6,057 nt of DNA from Actinomycetota bacterium (GTDB taxonomy: Bacteria; Actinomycetota; Geothermincolia; Fen-727; Anoxymicrobiaceae): assembly GCA_016649525.1 (NCBI GenBank), contig JAENXM010000108.1:1-6057 (forward strand), given 5' to 3'. The translations under genes and the position numbers were made by a program. Of this stretch, positions 1 through 5,557 are shown piece after piece. The notes beneath the pieces are model-generated. The model had not been told where the DNA came from. It worked only from the letters and a program-made list of their open reading frames with translations, and did not search any database. Within the stretch, counting starts at the first letter, position 1. Every line of letters starts with the position of its first letter.

Positions 1-8
1 TAATATAC

Positions 9-50
9 GAAAGGAACAGAAAAGAGAGGGGATAAGGAGGAGGGAGAAAA
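9..50 (+). promoter_or_regulatory. Purine-rich leader with strong Shine-Dalgarno for the SCP2 gene
   Basis: Forty of the 42 bases are purines; only C17 and T33 are not. AAGGAGG at 34-40 is a near-perfect match to the anti-Shine-Dalgarno sequence and sits 10 nt before the ATG at 51, which fixes that start. A TAATAT at 1-6 could be a -10 element, but the matching -35 would lie outside the window, so no promoter is called. Confidence 0.7.
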
Positions 51-479
51 ATGGGTGTCTTCAAGGATAAGGACCAGCTCTACGAGCTTCTGGGCGGGCT
101 TTTCACCGAGCTGTTCAAGAACAAGGATATCGCCGAGAAATCCGCGGCGACCGGCCTCATAATAGTGTTCAAATACGAGGACCCGGACTCCGAGATCTGG
201 CTTGACGCGAGCAAGAAGGACCCGGGCAACATCGGTATCATCTGCGGGCCCGCGGAGGGCCTGACCGCCGATGTGACCATGTCCATGAACGCGGATATCG
301 CCCACCAGTTCTGGCTGGGGAATGTGAACCTCATGGTGGCGCTCACGCGCAAGCAGATCGTCGCTAAGGGGCCGATACCAAAGGTCATGAAGCTGCTGCC
401 CGTCATTAAGCCCGCTTACGCCATATACCAGAATATGCTAAAAGAAAAAGGCCTGGACGACATGATCACCAAGAAGTAG
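51..479 (+). CDS. SCP2 sterol-binding domain protein (small lipid-carrier-like protein)
   Basis: This 142-residue protein is a single soluble domain with no signal peptide or membrane helix. It resembles the SCP2/sterol-carrier fold. An N-terminal helix (about residues 8-30) leads into a strand GLIIVFKYED (35-44) and then I49-W50 before a turn. The family-like core follows: strand TADVTMSM (72-79), the segment NADIAHQFWLGNVNLMVAL (80-98) and the return strand KQIVAKGPIPKVMKLLP (101-117), which resembles the 'G-x-[IL]-x-[IV]-x-G-[DP]' end of SCP2 domains. SCP2 domains bind fatty-acyl or other hydrophobic ligands in a tunnel; bacterial standalone copies mostly have no known substrate. The start is set by AAGGAGG at 34-40. 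The gene precedes the ATPase operon by 206 nt in the same direction. A promoter candidate in that gap suggests separate transcription, so a functional link is not shown. The family call is fairly firm; ligand and role are unknown. Confidence 0.78.
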   Translation: MGVFKDKDQLYELLGGLFTELFKNKDIAEKSAATGLIIVFKYEDPDSEIWLDASKKDPGNIGIICGPAEGLTADVTMSMNADIAHQFWLGNVNLMVALTRKQIVAKGPIPKVMKLLPVIKPAYAIYQNMLKEKGLDDMITKK

Positions 480-480
480 T

Positions 481-516
481 GCCCTCCTGGTTGAATACTG
501 GCCGGGCCGGGGCTTT
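481..516 (+). terminator. Possible weak intrinsic terminator after the SCP2 gene
   Basis: Two nested stems can form directly after the stop codon. GCCC (481-484) pairs with GGGC (510-513), and CCTGG (486-490) pairs with CCGGG (502-506) with one G-U pair, around an 11-nt loop. Only three T residues follow (514-516). The short U tract and the internal loop make this a weak candidate. Confidence 0.25.
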
Positions 517-523
517 CCAGCAA

Positions 524-541
524 CTACTGTTAAAATAGTAG
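524..541. repeat. Small dyad CTACTGTTAAAATAGTAG
   Basis: CTACT (524-528) and AGTAG (537-541) are perfectly complementary. The stem can extend by a G529-T536 wobble and a T530-A535 pair, leaving a 4-nt loop. There is no T run after it, so it is not a standard terminator. It lies upstream of the promoter candidate and could be an operator-like dyad; its role is unknown. Confidence 0.35.
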
Positions 542-560
542 CCAGAAGCTGTATTTTGTC

Positions 561-589
561 TTGAATAGAACTGCTGTCTATGTGATATA
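561..589 (+). promoter_or_regulatory. Candidate sigma70-type extended -10 promoter for the ATPase operon
   Basis: TTGAAT (561-566) is a 5/6 match to the -35 consensus (TTGACA-like in its first four bases, TTGA). After exactly 17 bp comes GATATA (584-589), preceded by TG at 581-582, the TGn arrangement of an extended -10. Transcription would start near 596, giving an untranslated leader of about 90 nt before the GTG of subunit H. The position suits the operon. The call rests on motif spacing alone, and the element would not apply if the host is archaeal. Confidence 0.4.
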
Positions 590-621
590 CTTCATCGCGG
601 ACTATGCTTGAATAGTGACAG

Positions 622-658
622 TTACGCGGTGCCATTACGATGGCACTTTGTCGTGTAA
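622..658 (+). promoter_or_regulatory. Two-stem leader hairpin with UACG tetraloop upstream of subunit H
   Basis: GTGCCAT (629-635) and ATGGCAC (640-646) form a perfect 7-bp stem closed by the loop TACG (636-639), a UNCG-type tetraloop in RNA. An outer stem pairs TTACGC (622-627) with GTGTAA (653-658), five Watson-Crick pairs plus one G-U, enclosing an asymmetric bulge (G628 against 647-652). It ends 15 nt before the ribosome site AAGGA (674-678). TTTG follows the inner stem, too short for a convincing terminator. It could stabilise the message, act as an attenuator remnant, or bind a regulator; which is not known. Confidence 0.5.
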
Positions 659-685
659 AGATACAAGAACCATAAGGACATTCCG

Positions 686-1042
686 GTGGCAGAACCTGAG
701 AAGAAGGAAGAGGAAGCTACCGGCGAGCTCGTCTCGGCCGAGGCGCTGCTCGAGATGATACTCGCGAAAGAGGACGAGATCAAGTCGCGCCTCAGGAAGG
801 CCGAGATGGAAGAGCAGCGGAAGGTGGAAGAGGCGAAGCTGGACGCCGGGGTCATCAAGAGGGAGGCCGTCACCGCCGAGGTAGGGGGTGACCTCCGCGA
901 GAAGGAGATCGCCAAGGCACGAGAAGAAGCTGCGAGGGTCGCGGGCGAGATCAGCGAGCGGGCGGAGCAGGTCAGGAAGAAGGGTATGGAGCATACCGAG
1001 GATGCTGTGAAAATCGTCATCGACGCGGTTCTTCCGCACTGA
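686..1042 (+). CDS. atpH: A/V-type ATPase subunit H (peripheral stalk; also called G)
   Basis: This 118-residue, highly charged protein is almost entirely helical. A short acidic N-terminal tail (residues 1-15) is followed by a long Glu/Lys/Arg/Ala-rich heptad-like stretch (about 18-105). The C-terminus AVKIVIDAVLPH matches the conserved end of archaeal and bacterial subunit H/G. In the complex, H pairs with E as a right-handed coiled coil, forming the stators that hold the A3B3 head against subunit I. The sequence alone would only say 'coiled coil'; position as first gene of an H-I-K-E-C-F-A cluster makes the call strong. The GTG start is supported by AAGGA at 674-678, 7 nt upstream, and by an in-frame TAA at 656-658 with no ATG/GTG/TTG between. 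Subunit I begins 39 nt after its stop. Confidence 0.88.
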   Translation: MAEPEKKEEEATGELVSAEALLEMILAKEDEIKSRLRKAEMEEQRKVEEAKLDAGVIKREAVTAEVGGDLREKEIAKAREEAARVAGEISERAEQVRKKGMEHTEDAVKIVIDAVLPH

Positions 1043-1081
1043 GTCAAGGCGTGGGGATTACACGGGCGGAGCGGTCATAAG

Positions 1082-3091
1082 ATGATCGAACGAATGGCAA
1101 AGGTGGAGATTCTGGGACTCAAGGATGTCGCCCTGGACGCTGTGGACGTCATCCATGATCTCGGTACTCTACACATCGAGGACCTCTCTGAACGCATCGG
1201 GCTCATGGAGAGCAAGCGCGTGAGCCGCATGGAGATGGACCCCAAGTTCGCCGACCACGAGGCCACCCTGAACAGCCTCCGCGACAAGGTCGGCGATATG
1301 GTACGCGAGCTGAAGCCGGCCATGGAGGGGATATCCAGGGAGTATGTCCAGAAGGAATACGACGCCGTATGGAGCGACGATGTAGAGACCATGGTGTCGA
1401 GGATAGAGAAGATGCTCGCCGAGGTCGAGAGGGCGACCAGGGACCCGGTCGAGAACAAGGCGGACCTGATGGTCGAACTCTCCCGCCTCGAGAAGTACGC
1501 CCCCATCATGGCCAAGGTCCAGCCTCTCACCGAGAGGGTCTCCAGGATGAAGGACATGGCCTCCATCGCCCTTATCATCGAGCGCAAGTACAAGGCCATC
1601 CTCAACTACTTGAACGAGGAGATAAGCAAGATAACGGGTGGTGAGTGCGAGGTCGTCTCGTCCGACGTGGACGAGGAATCCACCGCCGCGCTCGTCGTCT
1701 TCAACCGCCGGCACCTGAAGCAGGTGCATGAGTTCCTGGACGTCCAGGACGTGAACCAGGTCCGCCTCCCGAGCGACCTCGCGCGCAAGCCGATAGACGA
1801 GGCGATGGCGGAGGTGAGGGTAAGGATATCCGAGATCCCGCAGGAACTGGAACGGATAGACCTGCACCTCTCGGACGTCACGGAGAAATACTCAACGAAG
1901 CTGCTCGCCGCACGGAACGCGATACACGACCGCCTGGAGACCCTGGAGGCCGTGCCCAAGTTCGGCCAGACCGAGCAGGTGTTCATCATAAGCGGCTGGC
2001 TCCCCGAGGACAAGGCGGAGCCGATGGAGAAGCGCCTCGCCGAGGAGTTCGGCAACAAGGTCATCGTCACCATCATAGACATCCGCGAGGAGCACGAGGA
2101 AGAAAAGACCCCGGTCGCGCTCAAGAACAGCCCGTTCGTGCGCTACTTCGAGGTGATCTACATGCTCAGTAAGTACCCGAAGTACGGCACCGTGGACCCC
2201 ACAATAATCTTCGCGGTATTCTTCCCGTTCCTCTTCGGGCTCATGGTCGGCGACATGGGGTACGGTATAGTAATCATGGTGCTGGGGTGGTTGGTCCACA
2301 GGAAGTGGAATGACAAGCCTCTTGCCAACATGGCCGGTTACATAATGACGGTCGGCGGCGCGTGGGCTATATTTTTCGGTGCACTCTACTTCGAGTTCTT
2401 CGGCGACTGGCTTGCAAGGTGGGCCGGGATCATGAATGCCGAGGGCGAGATCACCCATTACTGGATAGGCAGCGATCAGACGATTATCAGGTACCCGCTC
2501 GACAGGCTCGAGGGATTCACATTGATGTTCGGTATCGTGATAGTGATCGGGTTCATCCACATGAGCATAGGCCTGATAATAGGGATAGTGAACGGCGTGC
2601 GAGAGAAGAATAGAAAACACGTAGCGGAGAAGGCGGGACTGCTCGCGGTCCTGACCGGTGTGATGCTGATTCTGGCCAAGTTCGCTTTCAGTACGTGGTG
2701 GCCGATGGTGGCCGTTATGGTCGGTGTTGCTCTTGCCATAGGTGGAATCGTGGTCGCTGGAATCGGTGGCGGGATGGGCGGAGTCGTGGAGTCCATAGTG
2801 GGGGCCGGTAACCTGTTCTCCTATGTCCGTCTCCTCGCCATCGGGCTCGCCTCGGTCATCATGGCGAACGTCGCCAACAGCCTTTCCAGAGAAATGGGGG
2901 GCAGCGGTGCTATTGGAATCGTGGTCGGGATAATCGTCTTCATCTTATTGCATGCCTTGAACATCGTCATAGGGGTTTTCAGCCCGTCGATACACGCCTT
3001 ACGTCTGCATCTTGTCGAGAGTTTCGGCAAGTTCTTTGAACCTGCGAAGTACAAATATGAGCCTTTCAAGAAGACTGGGGGTGAAACGTAG
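1082..3091 (+). CDS. atpI: A/V-type ATPase subunit I (membrane stator subunit a)
   Basis: The protein has 669 residues, normal for the family (about 640-700), and two halves. Residues 1 to about 345 are a soluble, charged, coiled-coil-rich domain that contacts the peripheral stalks. From about 373 to 652 it is a multi-span membrane domain. Family marks include PFLFGLMVGDMGYG (382-395), GALYFEFFG (433-441), SYVRLLAIGLA carrying Arg583, and SIHALRLHLVE (636-646) carrying His638 and Arg641. Arg583 and Arg641 match the paired arginines of the ion path in Thermus, Enterococcus and yeast subunit a. His638 occupies the -3 position that is Gln in Thermus and His in yeast. The subunit provides the half-channels past which the K ring turns. 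ATG 1082 has GGAG at 1068-1071; ATG 1094 is a less likely alternative. The TAG stop shares its G with the GTG of K, implying translational coupling. Confidence 0.97.
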   Translation: MIERMAKVEILGLKDVALDAVDVIHDLGTLHIEDLSERIGLMESKRVSRMEMDPKFADHEATLNSLRDKVGDMVRELKPAMEGISREYVQKEYDAVWSDDVETMVSRIEKMLAEVERATRDPVENKADLMVELSRLEKYAPIMAKVQPLTERVSRMKDMASIALIIERKYKAILNYLNEEISKITGGECEVVSSDVDEESTAALVVFNRRHLKQVHEFLDVQDVNQVRLPSDLARKPIDEAMAEVRVRISEIPQELERIDLHLSDVTEKYSTKLLAARNAIHDRLETLEAVPKFGQTEQVFIISGWLPEDKAEPMEKRLAEEFGNKVIVTIIDIREEHEEEKTPVALKNSPFVRYFEVIYMLSKYPKYGTVDPTIIFAVFFPFLFGLMVGDMGYGIVIMVLGWLVHRKWNDKPLANMAGYIMTVGGAWAIFFGALYFEFFGDWLARWAGIMNAEGEITHYWIGSDQTIIRYPLDRLEGFTLMFGIVIVIGFIHMSIGLIIGIVNGVREKNRKHVAEKAGLLAVLTGVMLILAKFAFSTWWPMVAVMVGVALAIGGIVVAGIGGGMGGVVESIVGAGNLFSYVRLLAIGLASVIMANVANSLSREMGGSGAIGIVVGIIVFILLHALNIVIGVFSPSIHALRLHLVESFGKFFEPAKYKYEPFKKTGGET

Positions 3092-3405
3092 TGGCTTGGT
3101 TGATGTTAGCAACTAAACTCGCTGCTGCAGCCGCGGAAAAGGCTGCGGCCCGACCGACGGTCTCCGGTGGTGAGGCCATGATGATCGGACTCATAGCGAT
3201 AGGCGCCGCCTTGGCTATCGCGATACCGGCCCTCGCGACAGCGTTAGCGCAGTCCAGGATCGGTGCGGCTATGGCCGGTGCTGTCGCGGAGAGGCCGGAG
3301 CTGGTAGGCAGCGCGATTATCATGGTGGCTATTCCCGAGACGATGGTCATCCTTGGGCTGGTCATCGCTTTCATGATCACCACCCTTAAAGCAGGTGTGA
3401 AATAG
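3091..3405 (+). CDS. atpK: A/V-type ATPase subunit K (c-ring proteolipid, single hairpin)
   Basis: This 104-residue proteolipid has two membrane helices: one at about 29-55 and one at about 72-98, joined by the polar loop ERPE (67-70). Glu83 in IPET (81-84) is the ion-carrying carboxylate of helix 2, and Gln54 lies 29 residues before it on helix 1. That spacing equals Gln110-Glu139 of Enterococcus NtpK. Thr84 follows the glutamate, but Met85 stands where NtpK has Gln65, so Na+ versus H+ use is undecided. One hairpin per subunit with one carboxylate suits an ATP synthase-type ring, unlike the fused proteolipids of eukaryotic V-ATPases. About 28 Ala-rich residues precede helix 1. GTG 3091 is the first possible start after an in-frame TGA (3082-3084), and GGGGGTGA at 3077-3084 is a good ribosome site. 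ATG 3103 (residue 5) is possible but poorly spaced. The start overlaps the stop of I by one base. Confidence 0.95.
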   Translation: MAWLMLATKLAAAAAEKAAARPTVSGGEAMMIGLIAIGAALAIAIPALATALAQSRIGAAMAGAVAERPELVGSAIIMVAIPETMVILGLVIAFMITTLKAGVK

Positions 3406-3421
3406 AGCGTGGATAGCAGCC

Positions 3422-3435
3422 AAGGGGAAGTGATC
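3422..3435 (+). promoter_or_regulatory. Ribosome binding site that decides the TTG start of subunit E
   Basis: The 14 bases at 3422-3435 include GGGGAAG (3424-3430) and GTGATC (3430-3435), resembling the extended consensus AAGGAGGTGATC. The in-frame TGA at 3431-3433 excludes any earlier start, and the first initiation codon after it is TTG at 3440. Confidence 0.65.
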
Positions 3436-3439
3436 TGTT

Positions 3440-4036
3440 TTGGCTATAGACGATATCCTCAGGGCGCTTGAGGATAGTGCCGAGAAACGTATCGAGGCAA
3501 TCGAACAGGATACCCAGCAGCGGGTTAACGAGATAATCTCCGAGGTGGAGAAGGAGGCCGTGCGGACAAAGCGCCTCCGCCTGAGGAAAATAGATGATGC
3601 GATAAAAAGCGAATGCACCGGAATTGTCTATTCCGCGTCTTTGAAGGCGAAGAACGAGCTGATAAAGGCACAGGAAGAGACGGTGGACGAGGCCTTCCGG
3701 CTCGCCGAACAGCGCCTCTCCGATCTACACTCGAACGAGGAATACCCGAAGGTCTTCGAGCTCCTGCTTGACGAGTGCCTGGAGGTTCTGGAGGGAGAGG
3801 TCGTGCTCCAGGTGCGCCCGGATGACAAAACTCTGGTGGATAGCCTGATGGAGGACAGACAGGTGCCGTACAGCATCTCGGAGACGCCGCTGGAGGCCTC
3901 GGGTGGGCTGGTTGCCAGTTCACCTGACGGCGAAGTGGTCGTTTACAACTACTTCGAATCGCGCCTGAGCAAGGCCAAGGAAACTCTGCGGCTCGATATA
4001 TCGAACACGCTCTTCAGTTCCGAGGCCAATTCTTGA
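3440..4036 (+). CDS. atpE: A/V-type ATPase subunit E (peripheral stalk)
   Basis: This 198-residue soluble protein has the two-part layout of subunit E. Residues 1 to about 100 form a long charged helix (AIDDILRALEDSAEKRIEAI at the start) that coils with subunit H. Residues from about 101 to 198 form the globular alpha/beta head that binds the top of the catalytic head. The late stretch is family-typical: GGLVASSPDGEVVVYN (155-170), then YFESRLSKAKETLRLDIS (171-188) and a final LF. Length is normal (about 180-200). The start is TTG, fixed by an upstream in-frame TGA and a good ribosome site. It follows K by 34 nt and precedes C by 21 nt. E and H together make each stator stalk, present in two or three copies depending on the enzyme. 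Confidence 0.94.
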   Translation: MAIDDILRALEDSAEKRIEAIEQDTQQRVNEIISEVEKEAVRTKRLRLRKIDDAIKSECTGIVYSASLKAKNELIKAQEETVDEAFRLAEQRLSDLHSNEEYPKVFELLLDECLEVLEGEVVLQVRPDDKTLVDSLMEDRQVPYSISETPLEASGGLVASSPDGEVVVYNYFESRLSKAKETLRLDISNTLFSSEANS

Positions 4037-4057
4037 GACTTTCTACGGGGTAACGCT

Positions 4058-5146
4058 GTGGTCAAGGTCGATCTCTCAGATTACGGATATGTAAACGCCC
4101 GTGTGCGAGGCATGCGCTCGCACCTGTTGACCAAGGATTTCTTCATGCGCCTGGTCGAGGTGGACAGCTTCGAGGCGCTTCACAGCATGATGGACCAGAC
4201 GGTTTACCGGAGCGAGATCAACGAAGCCGTTCTCATGAGCCCGGACAGGCCCGACTACGACCAGGCCCTGAACATAAACCTGGTCGCCACCCTCAGAAAT
4301 ATACTCGATTCCACGGGAGGCGAGCCCCACAGGCTGGTGAACATGCTCCTCTCCCGGTACGACGTCTTAAACCTGAAGACAATACTGAGGGGCAAGAAGG
4401 GCAACGCCACGCCGAGTGAGATCACCAGCACGCTCGTGCCTGTGGGAAACCTGAGGATGGACGTGCTCGAACAGCTGGCAAGGGAGCGCGAGATACGGCA
4501 GGTAATAGACATGATGGCGACATTGAGGATAAGTTACGCTCGCCCTCTGACAGCCGCACTGGGCGATTTCATCAAGCACGATCAAGACCTGGCTGTCCTC
4601 GAGCTTGCGCTGGACAGGTTCCACTTCCAAGATGCGATGAAGGAGCTAAAGGGAAGGGACAAGAACGTCGACATGGTGCGCCAGATGTTCACGGCGGAGA
4701 TAGACATGCGGAACATCTCGACGCTGGTGAGGATCAGGGGAATACGCCTCGATGACGAAGACGTGATGGGGTTGAGGTTACCGGGGGGCAGCCTTACCGC
4801 AGGACAATTCCTGGATCTGGACCGCCTTGGCGACATTGTGAGGATCGTGGCCGAGTACCCAGACCCCTCATACCGCAAGCTGCTCGAGAAGGCGCTTTCC
4901 GAGTACCAGGAGATCGACGTCGTCGCCTTCGACAAGGAGCTCGAGCGAGCGCTTATCAAGCAGGGCGTGGCGATGAGCAACGTAGACGTGCTGGGCATCG
5001 GGGTGATAATAGGTTTCGTGTGGGCAAAGCAAAACGAGATCATAAACCTGCGGATCGTGCTGAGAGGCAAGATGTTGGACAAGCCGCAGGCCGCGATAGC
5101 AAAAGACCTCTATTTCGTCGAGCGGCTTGTTGGCGAGGCTGCTTAA
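4058..5146 (+). CDS. atpC: A/V-type ATPase subunit C (rotor cap; homologue of eukaryotic subunit d)
   Basis: This is a 362-residue soluble, mostly helical protein; family members are usually about 320-380. The opening YGYVNARVRGMRSHLLTKDF (9-28) is characteristic. Three spaced copies of an 'N-x6-RG'-like segment can be seen: NLKTILRG (105-112), NISTLVRIRG (219-228, two residues longer) and NLRIVLRG (330-337). They are about 111-114 residues apart and fit the known threefold pseudo-symmetric funnel of this subunit. C sits on the cytoplasmic face of the K ring and acts as the socket for the D-F shaft, passing rotation between ring and head. GTG 4058 is the only start codon after the in-frame TGA at 4034-4036; GGGGT at 4047-4051 is a moderate ribosome site. 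E ends 21 nt before and F starts 15 nt after. Confidence 0.95.
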   Translation: MVKVDLSDYGYVNARVRGMRSHLLTKDFFMRLVEVDSFEALHSMMDQTVYRSEINEAVLMSPDRPDYDQALNINLVATLRNILDSTGGEPHRLVNMLLSRYDVLNLKTILRGKKGNATPSEITSTLVPVGNLRMDVLEQLAREREIRQVIDMMATLRISYARPLTAALGDFIKHDQDLAVLELALDRFHFQDAMKELKGRDKNVDMVRQMFTAEIDMRNISTLVRIRGIRLDDEDVMGLRLPGGSLTAGQFLDLDRLGDIVRIVAEYPDPSYRKLLEKALSEYQEIDVVAFDKELERALIKQGVAMSNVDVLGIGVIIGFVWAKQNEIINLRIVLRGKMLDKPQAAIAKDLYFVERLVGEAA

Positions 5147-5161
5147 AGAACAGGATATGAG

Positions 5162-5494
5162 ATGTACAAAGTGGTGGTGCTGACGGATCCTGACACCGCG
5201 TACGGGTTCCGTCTTGCCGGAGTCGATGTGCACGAGGCGGATGATCCGGCGGAAGCGAGACACGAGATAAACAGGTTGCTGGAAGACGAGAACACCGGGA
5301 TACTAGCGGTGAACGAGGGTTTCCTGGCGGCTATTGACGAACGGGTAAGGCAGCGCATCGAGGCCACTTACCGGCCCATAGTCGTCTCGCTGCCGGTGAA
5401 GGAGAAGCTGGGCGCCATCGGGGAAAGGAGGGCTTTCCTGGCGCGACTGGTACACCGCGCGGTCGGCTTCGACGTGACTTTGAGGAAGGAGTAG
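5162..5494 (+). CDS. atpF: A/V-type ATPase subunit F (central shaft)
   Basis: This 110-residue protein has the family's Rossmann-like layout. Strand YKVVVLTD (2-9) leads into the signature DPDTAYGFRLAGV (9-21), then a helix (29-41), a strand TGILAVNE (45-52), a helix (53-68) and the strand PIVVSLPVKE (72-81). The C-terminal helix (about 88-101), ending before VGFDVTL, would lie along subunit D. F binds D in the rotating axle and is thought to modulate ATPase activity. It should not be confused with F-type subunit b, which shares the symbol atpF in other nomenclatures. ATG 5162 follows AGGA at 5152-5155, 6 nt upstream. F starts 15 nt after C. The 63-nt gap to A is the longest gap between the subunit genes seen here and contains a palindromic element. 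Confidence 0.94.
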   Translation: MYKVVVLTDPDTAYGFRLAGVDVHEADDPAEARHEINRLLEDENTGILAVNEGFLAAIDERVRQRIEATYRPIVVSLPVKEKLGAIGERRAFLARLVHRAVGFDVTLRKE

Positions 5495-5503
5495 AGGAAT
5501 AGA

Positions 5504-5537
5504 GTGGGGTCAGACCCTAGGGGGAGTCAGACCCCAC
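5504..5537. repeat. 34-bp imperfect palindrome made of two GGGGTCAGACCC-type units
   Basis: The outer arms GTGGGGTC (5504-5511) and GACCCCAC (5530-5537) pair perfectly. After an A-A mismatch, GAC (5513-5515) pairs with GTC (5526-5528), and a further C-G and T-G pair can follow another mismatch. Read as direct units, GTCAGACCC occurs at 5509-5517 and 5526-5534, 17 bp apart, and the first unit is itself a palindrome (GGGTC-A-GACCC). The element ends 6 nt before the ribosome site of subunit A. Similar GGGGTCAGACCCC palindromes are dispersed in many environmental bacterial genomes, sometimes as REP-like elements (recalled, not checked). It could insulate or stabilise the message between F and A. 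Confidence 0.7.
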
Positions 5538-5543
5538 AGGGAT

Positions 5544-5549
5544 AAGGAG
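5544..5549 (+). promoter_or_regulatory. Ribosome binding site that decides the TTG start of subunit A
   Basis: AAGGAG lies 8 nt before TTG 5558. An in-frame TAA at 5543-5545 excludes earlier starts, and the next in-frame ATG (5612, residue 19) would remove the conserved first beta strand. Confidence 0.75.
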
Positions 5550-5557
5550 ATAAGGCA

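Noticed and set aside
581..597. Possible CRP/FNR-like site starting TGTGATATACTTCA.
   Set aside because: Only the left half TGTGA fits; the right half does not give TCACA or ATCAA at the proper spacing. The TG is better explained as an extended -10.
608..641. Second promoter using TTGAAT at 608-613.
   Set aside because: No -10-like hexamer occurs at 16-18 bp; the nearest, TACGAT at 636-641, is at 22 bp and inside the hairpin.
640..675. Eleven-codon leader peptide (ATG 640 to TAA 673-675) before subunit H.
   Set aside because: Its ATG is inside the 3' arm of the hairpin, there is no ribosome site upstream, and the peptide has no run of regulatory codons; chance is sufficient.
1169..2620. Long reverse-strand open frames opposite subunit I (232 codons at 1169-1867, 242 codons at 1892-2620, and others).
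   Set aside because: They lie wholly inside a clearly conserved forward gene, are rich in His/Tyr/Leu or Ser/Arg in the way antisense translations of GC-rich genes are, and show no recognisable family or ribosome site.
3103..3405. ATG 3103 as the start of subunit K.
   Set aside because: The ribosome site at 3077-3084 is correctly spaced for GTG 3091, and the TAGTG overlap with subunit I is a common coupled arrangement. ATG 3103 remains possible but less likely.
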